A stretch of DNA of 64,000 nucleotides from Atherix ibis (Eukaryota > Arthropoda > Insecta > Diptera > Athericidae). Positions within the stretch are counted from its first letter, which is position 1; each line of letters starts with the position of its first letter. The notes beneath the pieces were generated by a model. It saw nothing but the letters and a program-made list of their open reading frames with translations, did not search any database and was not told where the DNA came from. Where the stretch lies: NCBI GenBank assembly GCA_958298945.1, contig OY282606.1, forward strand, positions 48,621,920 through 48,685,919. Direction: 5' to 3'. This document shows, piece by piece, positions 56,067 to 64,000 of the stretch. Both the position numbers and the translations under genes were made by a program.

Positions 56067-57299
56067 CGAGGGTCGTTCAATAAGTCCTTAGAAAAAGATG
56101 GAAAAAAACTGTTTTTAAAAAAAAAATTTTTATTTTTCAACATAATCTCCTTTTAGCTCTATACACTTTTCCAACCGTTTTTCCAAAATTTTTATCCCGT
56201 CCAAAAAATAGGATTTCGGAAGTTCTACAAAATACTCATCCGTTTGAGCAATGACGTCCTCGTTGGAAGTGAACCGTCGTCCGCCAAGCCATTTCTTCAG
56301 ATTGGGGAAAAGAAAATAGTCACTCGGGGCCAAATCTGGTGAATAAGCGGGATGCTGCAACAATTCCATTCTCAATTCCACAATTTTGGCCATGGAAACA
56401 GCGCAGGTGTGCACACGCGCATTGTCCTGATGCAAGAGGATTTTTTTCTTCTTCAGATGGGGGCGTTTCTCTTTGATTTCCTCGCTCAACCGTTGTAATA
56501 ACGACGCGTAATACGCTCCTGTTATTGTTTTTCCTTTTTCCAAGTAGTCGATAAAAATGATGCCCTGCGAATGAAGCCCGTTCACCCTTGAAAATCCACT
56601 GTGATGACTGTCTCTTCGTTTCTGGAGTGTAGTAGTGTATCCAGGTTTTGTCCACAGTGACATATCGATGAAGGAATTCGGCAGGATTGCGATGAAAGAG
56701 TGCCAACATAGCCTCAGAGTCCACTGCACGATTGCGCTTATTCTTCTCTGAGAGCAACCGCGGCACCCATCTTGCCGAAATTTTTTTCACAGACAATTTT
56801 TCATGCAAAATTGAAGCGACTGTACCTTGTGATATGCCCGTGGCCTCAACTAATTCGCGCACTTTAATTCGCCGATCGTTCAAAATCAGATCGTGGATTT
56901 TGTCGATGATTTCAGGAGTAGACACCTCAACTGGGCGTCCTGAACGATGTTCATCTTTTGTGGATGAACGGCTACGTTTAAATTCATTCACCCAATTGTA
57001 AACCGTCGCAAACACAGGTGCAGATGTGCCATGAACTGCATCCAACTCGGCTTTGATATCTTTCGGGCTTAAGCCTTTCAAATGGAGATGTTTGATGAGA
57101 GCCCTAAACTCGCTTTTTTCCATTGTTATGCACAAATAAATATCGTTAACTTTAATCGACGATAGAAATTGACCTACGCTATTGATCGAGCTGAAATTTT
57201 GACAGCTTTCCTGAAAAAAAAATCTTACAAAAAAAAATCTTTACCGACACAACGAGCGCAATTTCTCGGATTTTCTAAGGACTTATTGAACGACCCTCG
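56067..57299 (-). mobile_element. Mariner family A copy A4, both ends present
   Basis: Left repeat CGAGGGTCGTTCAATAAGTC, right repeat ending ACTTATTGAACGACCCTCG, TA at 56065-56066 and 57300-57301. 1233 bp. It lies in what should be the long first intron of foxo, in the same orientation as foxo. Confidence 0.9.
56130..57123 (-). pseudogene. Mariner family A transposase, single 56-nt deletion (A4)
   Basis: Starts MEKSEF at 57123 and is open through the whole DNA-binding half and VTVDKTWIHYYTPETKRQSS up to FKGERA (about 56575). There, about 56 nt present in A1-A3 (encoding APKKAKTVPSAGKVMATVFW) are missing, changing frame. The rest (QGIIFIDYLEKGKTITGAYY ... LLHQDNARVHT ... APSDYFLF ... ELKGDYVEK) is intact in the next frame. 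The best preserved family A copy. The residue after the first catalytic Asp is Lys (usual Glu). Confidence 0.9.
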
Positions 57300-58690
57300 T
57301 AGTATATGAGCTTTTTAACTAATATTAAAACACAACATACGCCTATTTAGTATATAAAATCTTACAGCAGGTCAGTTCGATGTCTTTTATTAAGAAATTT
57401 GTTCAATTGATGACGTGGCTTGTTTTTTCAACAGTTTCATTTTATTTGTTTGCATCAATATTATCTGCTTTAAAGTAGTTGCCTTGGTCAGGTGTACATC
57501 GATGGCTTCAAGCCAGTTGAAGATTTCCAGCGCTACAGTATATCGAATGGAATCGCCCACATCTACTCGGTTGCACTTCTTTGGATGTTATAGACAGCAT
57601 TAAGATGATGTCCTTTCAAGTATATTTGTTGACATATTTACATGACCTATGTCGTATAAAATCATACGGCATAGGTCATGTAAATATAAGAGTGATGGGG
57701 AATCACACGAATTCCTTTTTCTGACAAAAACTCGTTGCTGCAGATGATCATGTGATAAGAGGGAAGATAGTCGTTGTCATGCTCGCAAATTTCTCTAATG
57801 ATCCAAGTATTTGTAATGTCCGACCAGATGGGTTTTTCTCCATTTTTCTAGGATTTTAAATCAGTTTCAATGTTACTCGACGATCTGATCTCACAAGAGC
57901 CTTACAAACCCAATTTTCTACAGTTTTCGATATTGCAGTCTACTGCTTAGTAGCCCTCTAAAAATGCTTTATTCCTGATAAGACATGTTCCTCATAGGTT
58001 CGTTGCAACCATTCGTAAGCGGATACTTGGCTTAGCAAAAAAAATGTGGTGACCAATCGTTGCTCCAAATTCAGTTGTTACATTTTTCATAACGCACTAA
58101 AAAACGCACATTCACTTATAATGATATATAGTGTCATGTAGTTACTGCACGCTGTTGAAAATTGTAATGCACACGTCACATTACAAGTTGTGGAGGAGAA
58201 GTCCTTAATACAATTTTGCTACACGTCACATTTTATTAAAAATTCTATGGGGATATTTGGCCACTAAAAAAATTTTAAATGTTTTTTAGGTACAATTCTA
58301 AAGATTATTTTTGAAAAGATTTTAATAAAAAAAACTTTACAAAGTTAATTGCATTCGTAAAGTTCTAAAGGAATGGACAAAAACCTATAGAATTTTGTTG
58401 AAGATTGAGAGCAAAATAAAAAAAAAGACAATATCAAATGCTATTCAAACACTTGAGTCAATTAAATAGAAGATAATATTCTTATTTGGACCCAAATAAA
58501 ATGTTATTATTACATTTTCGAAAGCTGGATTATCTGAAGCTAGTCTAAAATGCCTATAAACGTTGTTTTTTGGTATAATCATTTTTCGGTAAAAATATTT
58601 GTCCAGTCAAAATATTCATAAATTCGTTTTTGCAGAAATATACCAGGTCTATAAGCTTAAATCCGCTGTTTTTAGTCAAAAAAAAACACG
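57300..58690. other. Intronic DNA with a hairpin, no gene assigned
   Basis: Complexity is higher than in the surrounding AT-rich DNA between 57480 and 58080, suggesting old transposon material, but no protein domain could be read with confidence in any frame. It contains the inverted repeat at 57634-57687. Confidence 0.4.
57634..57687. repeat. 24-bp inverted repeat with 6-nt loop
   Basis: ATATTTACATGACCTATGTC GTAT (57634-57657) pairs with 57664-57687 with one mismatch (a G-U pair in RNA) around the loop AAAATC. Confidence 0.85.
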
Positions 58691-58955
58691 TTTTTTTCAT
58701 AGAAAGGAAAAACTAATTTATTCAAAGTACCTGCCGTCGCTAGCTAGCTACACATTTTTCCCATCTCTCGGGCAATTTGTGGATACCACGCCAAAAAAAA
58801 TTCCTTCTCTTTCGAGGCAAACCCCTCATTAAGCCATTTTCGGACGTCTTCGTAAGAATCGAAGTGCTGCTCAGCGAGCGCGTTGCCCATCGACGAAGAC
58901 AGGTGGTAGTCGGAAGAGGCCAGGTCTGGTGAATAAGCGGGGTGGTACGTAATAG
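58690..58955 (-). pseudogene. Mariner C-terminal fragment, mauritiana (Mos1) type
   Basis: The minus strand reads YHPAYSPDLASSDYHLSSSM, GNALAEQHFDSYEDVRKWLN and EGFASKEKEFF, then, after a frame break, AWYPQIAREMGK-like sequence. The ALAEQxFDSYExVxKWLxE segment is characteristic of Mos1/mauritiana-subfamily mariners, different from families A, B and C. It starts inside the catalytic domain (third Asp, SSDYHL, retained) and has no upstream remainder. Confidence 0.75.
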
Positions 58956-59305
58956 TAAAAAAAAATTAAATTTGACATGTGATAGAATCCTTTCCGGTTC
59001 TTATTTGTCTTTTATTAAATATATTTTTACCAATCACCTTTCTTTCAGTTGTTAAGTAGGTTAAATTGATTCTCGAATAATTAGGAAGCACATAATTGTT
59101 TTAAGTTTTAAGTTGTAAAATACAAACCTTAAAAACAAGTTTTAATAAGCCTCATGAGAGCTTTCACTGACACAATTTCTTTCTATATGCAATAAACCAA
59201 AAATTCCTTTCGGAAAAACCTAAGATATTATAATAAAACTTTAAAAATTGTAGTCTGCAATTTTTGTAATTATAAAATGAATCCTTAATTGCAGCTAAAT
59301 ATATA
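58956..59305. other. AT-rich intronic DNA, no gene seen
   Basis: Nothing recognised between the mauritiana-type fragment and the next transposase remnant. Confidence 0.5.
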
Positions 59306-59690
59306 GGGTGGCTCATCTAGCGGTTGCAAATTTAAAAGTTGCATTTTAAAAAGTAAATAAAAAAAAACTAGTATATATTTTTTTTTAATTTTCGGTTTTA
59401 TTAGATAGATTGAACCTTGAAATTTAAGAATGAAACACAACATCATTTAAATGACTGCCACGGCTGGCCTTACAGTACCCCATTCGCTCGACCCAATTTT
59501 TCAGTACATTTTCGATTGTCTGGGCCTGTATCTCTTCAATGGCAACTTTGATTTCGTGTTTCAAGGCCTCAATTGTCTCTGGATGGCTTGCGTAACATTT
59601 ATCCTTAACGGCTTCCCATAGAAAATAATCCAACGGGCTCAAATCACAGCTCCGAGGCGGCCAATTGACATCAGAATTTCGGCTGATTAT
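59306..59690 (-). pseudogene. Tc1/mariner transposase C-terminus (WPPRSCDLSPLDYFLW type)
   Basis: An open minus-strand frame reads ISRNSDVNWPPRSCDLSPLD, YFLWEAVKDKCYASHPETIE, ALKHEIKVAIEEIQAQTIEN and NWVERMGYCKASRGSHLNDV, then stops (59424-59426). The Asp of PLDYFLW is the third catalytic residue. The 3' flank begins near 59308 with GGGTGGCTCATCTAGCGGTT, probably the terminal repeat. Everything upstream of ISRNSD is missing: the ORF upstream (to 59786) does not look like transposase. The best preserved of the four remnants of this type here. Confidence 0.8.
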
Positions 59691-59789
59691 TTTAATAGCA
59701 AACAATTTTGAATTTATTAAATTTTCAGTGGAATATGAAAGCCCTTTTTTCTTATATGAATGAAGGATATTCTCCTTTCGATGCATAGA

Positions 59790-62700
59790 TAAAAGAAAAC
59801 AAGAAAAACTATTTGCCTGGATGGATATAAAATGGTAAGCTTTCCTATTGAAATTAAGTGAAAATCAAATGTCTAAGCACGCTTTACGCGGAATATTTAT
59901 CAGTGCCCGACACAGCAGTAATGGGTTAGTACAAGTACGCTTCCGATATAAAATTCCTGCAAAGTAAAGTAATTGAATTGAATACCGTTGTAACAAGTGG
60001 GTTCAGATGGTACTCCTTCTTGAAAAAACAATTTTCTTGGACTGGTGGTAATATTGAGTATTATCCTCTTCACAGTTACCACTAGTAGAGTTCCATTATC
60101 CAATTTGTCTTGTCTTACATGAGATATAAACAAAATTCACTTTACCATCAAGAATTTATTGAAAACAAAATTACAAGGACGAGAAATAAAAAAAATTGTC
60201 ATCATGGAAACGAAAAAAGTAATTTTGTATAAAAAGGAAGGAAATTCGCAAAAGCCAGCATTTTTTACCACAAATTTCAGTTCCTAGTACACGTTTTCGT
60301 TGTTGGAGTTTCTTCCAATTTTTTTCTTAGACTTTTTTGTCTTTTGTTTTTTTTCTTCTCTATGTGTATTGAAGCATCCATCCCATTTGGGGTAGGCGGC
60401 GCCAGTTAGACGAGAACATAGCGACAATTCCGATTGTGGAATAAAGCAAAGCCCACGTCATACGTAATGCTAGTACGAATCGTGTTATGATATTCACTTG
60501 GCGGCATACGCTTAAAAAGGGTATGCTGGCCAAACCATATTCCTTTCTGGAAAATCACTTTCATTTTACACTTTAAATTTTTACAAAAGAACAGTTCATC
60601 GTAGTTTGGCTGGCAATATCTCATCGACAACGATAAAAGTGGTAATGGGGATAATGGCAATGTCGACAGGAATAACGATGATGAGTGGAAGTAACAATAT
60701 GACAAGTCCACCCATACCATGTAAAACAAATTCTCACAAATTCGCGTAGTATTCATTTTCGCAGGATAACAAGCTGACGTGGAAAAATTTTTTTTTTTGC
60801 AATTTAAAGCTCGTATAATTGTTGCTGGTTTTTTTTGCTCGTATTTCTTATACCAACGCAAAAAAAATTCAGAATTGAAAAAAAAGTTCCAAATCCTTGA
60901 AAATTTTCTTTATAAAAACTACAACCAAAAATAATGTAGTATAATATCATAAAGAGGATAGTCGTTTTTGAGGGCCAAATGAGCATCTGACTTTTTGGTT
61001 GGCGATTGATAACGTAGCAAAAGATAAAGTTCACCAATAAAATTCAGGAAACAAATTGATTTGCAAATTTCACATTACATCATATCGTTCGCTTTAGTAA
61101 CTCATGAGAGTAAGGGTTTGGAAAGTGGAGAAGGAAACGTATTTCAAATATGGCCTATAAGTTCAGAAAAAAAATTGTTTTTTTTTTGCCAAAACTTTAG
61201 AAGTTCAAATTGGGGAGAATCTATCACCCAGCAAGTTTCCAAATAGCAACAAAGCCTACATGTGGCGACTGATAGGAATAGATGCTGGTAGGATTAGAAA
61301 CTCCCCAACGGCTCATTGACTATCGCTGTCGACATCTTAAAACTCATCAAATTTGCTGAAACTTTTTTAATCGAGACCTAATGTTGCAAACTAGGTGCAT
61401 AAATTATTTATTTATTCAAATACTCTCATGGCAATCTAATACAAACTGATGGCATGTCATTGAAAAAGTTTCATTCCATTGCGCTAGAGTAGGAATAAGT
61501 AGAAGATCGAACCGAGTAGATAGGAGCGATTAAGTGTGCCATTCTTAAGTAGATGCTCTTTCCATAATAACACTCTACATCCGGATTTGTATACCGTCAA
61601 AGTCAATATCATTGCTTAGCCCGCCATTATTTCGATTCACAATTTCATTTTTTTTGTTGAAAATTGTATAATCCTAGTTGGTAAGTGTATCGTCTATGGT
61701 GTAATTTACATTCAATTTTAAAAATGTTATTCAAATCGTCCTCTACACATTCTTATTCCACGTTAGCTGTACCATTTACGAGTTATCGTCTCCGCCGTTT
61801 TAATATTGGGAAATGATAGAAGCACTCCTGCGGAAACTATAAACCATCATCCACAAGTTGAAACTACTTTTCGAAATCGACTTCAACAATCTAATCGGGA
61901 CGAGATTCCATTATTGGGGGGAGTATCATCATACAACTCACCAATAGGACTGTATCTGAACTGAATAGTCATTCGAAAAATTTAAATCAAAACCATTTCA
62001 CATATGGATTGTGTATGGATACCCGCTTTTAGAATCGGTTAAGGATAGTCATTGCAAGAAGAGTGATATCACGAGATCGAAGACAACACTCAACTTCGGA
62101 TAGACTAGAATTATGGGTATACCAATCGAACCTAAAAGGACCGACTAAAGCTAGATGGATGGATGGATTCCGCCACCATTCATCCACGCATCCATCGAAT
62201 ATGTCCATAAAAACTTTTTCGGAAAAGCCAGAGTAGAGAGCAGCAAATCGAAATCGTTTTAAGCTTTAATACAACATTTGACTAAAATTTACTTGTTTTA
62301 TGAGTTTTACGATCATCATTTCTGTACCGTCTTGATGTCTTATTGTCTGGTCGAGTATCTCCACTAAATCCTACCCGCTGGGAAGAGCATTCAGTCACCC
62401 TCTTATGTTACGATAGTACGGAAGAAGACGAAAAAGACAGTTTATCACTTTCTATTTACGGAAGCTATCAGAGTAAATTTGTTGTATTTATCAAGTACAC
62501 ACAGACATTTTTTCAATGGTATCCCATACAAATAGTATCCAAAAGTGTATTATACAAGAAATCCCCACCCCCTATCTCCATATAGAAATATTAAATATCT
62601 ACTGTTCAGACTATAAAATCATCCCATTTTAATACAAGAGTAAAAGTGATTTAGACCTTCAGACAAGTAAGAGTTATTTAGGATTCACTACAAAATTCAT

Positions 62701-64000
62701 CCATTCCCACCATGGCGGTCATATGTGCCAACAAAAAAAAAAAAATATATAGAAAATGGGGAGCGTGAGTGAGTAAATGTCACACCATCGTATGATAAAG
62801 AAATCATTTTCTAGCTTTTGAATTGAGTGATAAAATTGGAAAATAAAAGAAAATTTGGTAACATTTTATTCGCGGAAAATGCCATAAAAACTTGGAAACA
62901 ATTTTGTTCGACGATGATTTTTAGATGCGATTTTCGACTCAATATCAAATCCATTTCCACATTGGATCAGATCATTGTCAGGAAATCATTGTCCCATTAT
63001 GACTACACAAAATGCGGACAATTGAAAGTCTCTCTATATCTGAGCATCAATTGGAAGATGTTCTATTTTCAGTAGTCATTATTACAACATTTCAACGTTA
63101 TGAATTCATTTATAATACTTTTAAAGCAAATGAAAATTTAATTATTTTATATTTTTATTTGATTACTTTTTACATTAACTTTGATACTAATTTTGACAAC
63201 TAAAACTGTTCTTGCCAAATAACTGAGATTTGGGGAAAGGATTTCACTATAAAATTTCGATCCAATTTCAGACTTTGTGTCGAAAAATCATCTATCAATA
63301 AAAAACTAAACGGAAAAATTACAATTTTCCAGTTGATCAAAGCATAGACTGATTGGCATACTAATTTTATAATCCAATGAAAAGTTTATTAAAAATAAAA
63401 AAAAAACAAATAAGGACACAATTTTGAAAGCATTGAAATTTTTTGATGAAATTTGCAACATTTTTATTCTCCGTTATTTTTGTTTCTTTTTTCAGTATCC
63501 AAATTACATCCATTATTGAAAAACATTTTAATCAATGATGGTCATTTCTTAACATAAAATCATGTTCATGCTGCTGGTAATAGCAAAAATCTTTGTCATA
63601 AAATTAATGTGCTCTTAAACCGATAAAGGGTAAAATGTACTAAAATCATGTTGTCCAGAAGACAAAATCCTTTTATGACTTTAGCAATCATGGAGAAGCA
63701 TGAATTGGAATTATCGATGAAACGGGTCAACCAGAAGTAAGGATCAAAGAGACATTCTTTCCGGTCAATTTCCGATCTATTTTTTCAATAATTTAATGGT
63801 ATTTGCATTTCTAATCAGAGAATTTATCATTCATTTTTATTATATTTTAATCAGTTTGTATTAAGATGGGGAATTTTCTTCAAAATTGTTTCATTTAATT
63901 AATTAAGAATTCGTTCTGCTTCGATTTTTTATCATTATATTAGTAAATAAGTATTTTTTTTTGTTCTATAAAATCTTTAGTAAAATAATACAATTCTTAT
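59790..64000. other. AT-rich DNA, probably foxo first intron, no gene seen
   Basis: No domain-bearing frame found. I looked on the minus strand for the missing first half of the forkhead domain ending GWK before a GT donor and did not find it. ORFs such as 60406-60861 (151 codons, minus) and 62343-62585 have no recognisable domain or context; the former contains a Leu/Ser/Pro-rich stretch from CT-rich DNA. Confidence 0.5.

Noticed and set aside
57300..58250. Possible additional mariner transposase in the higher-complexity stretch
   Set aside because: Some segments resemble transposase DNA in composition, but I could not read a consistent series of motifs in any frame.
60406..60861. 151-codon minus-strand ORF in the putative foxo intron
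   Set aside because: No recognisable domain; part of it is a CT-rich stretch read as LSTLPLSPLPLLSLS. No evidence of expression or conservation can be seen.
1..64000. CRISPR arrays, operons, bacterial promoters or phage genes
   Set aside because: No regularly spaced repeats and no prokaryotic gene arrangement. Spliced foxo and mariner/LINE content show insect nuclear DNA.

Overview
This is a strongly AT-rich, intron-rich stretch of an insect nuclear genome. The basis is a spliced insect-type FOXO gene, several mariner lineages, jockey- and R1-type non-LTR retrotransposons and tRNA-derived SINEs, with no prokaryotic gene organisation. The order cannot be fixed from this window.

The only host protein-coding gene I can support is the 3' part of foxo, on the minus strand. 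Six coding exons (53578-53870, 51896-52108, 51171-51339, 50643-50817, 48645-48763, 47611-47859) join in phase into 405 residues plus a stop. They start at the conserved forkhead-domain intron ([10 protein letters not shown]...) and end with the C-terminal transactivation region. The N-terminal exons, with the first half of the forkhead domain, are not seen and must lie beyond 64000. So 53871-64000 is at least 10 kb of intron 1, and the sequence below 47611 is the 3' flank or UTR.

Almost everything else is transposon debris. Six mariner copies belong to two related families: A (12.1, 21.1, 23.9 and 56.1 kb) and B (32.0 and 39.8 kb). A third mariner (C) lies in a foxo intron at 48.9-50.2 kb, and a mauritiana-type C-terminal scrap lies at 58.7 kb. 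Decayed Tc1/mariner transposases of the WPPRSCDL / PLDYFLW type sit at 4.0, 17, 36.8 and 59.4 kb. Retrotransposons comprise three jockey copies (7.8-9.85 kb nearly intact; 41.1-43.2 kb decayed; 26.5-27.0 kb fragment), an R1-type copy (44.0-46.4 kb) split by a 672-bp non-autonomous mariner with long inverted repeats, an R1-type 3' tail at 20.5 kb, fragments of a further non-LTR family (9.9-11.2, 26.1-26.5 and 36.0 kb), an RNase H scrap at 18.0 kb, and SINE-like copies.

The most notable signals: (i) the only uninterrupted mariner ORF (family B, 32.06-33.14 kb) has Asn in place of the third catalytic Asp (DD34N, as in human SETMAR); (ii) a mariner inserted inside a perfect 38-bp-arm palindrome; (iii) several isolated short palindromes, one of which can be shown, by comparison with its sister jockey copy, to be a recent inverted insertion as expected of template switching; (iv) a compact element with a tRNA-Val-like head, the start of a retrotransposon endonuclease and a retrotransposon 3' end. 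No clearly new biological system was found.
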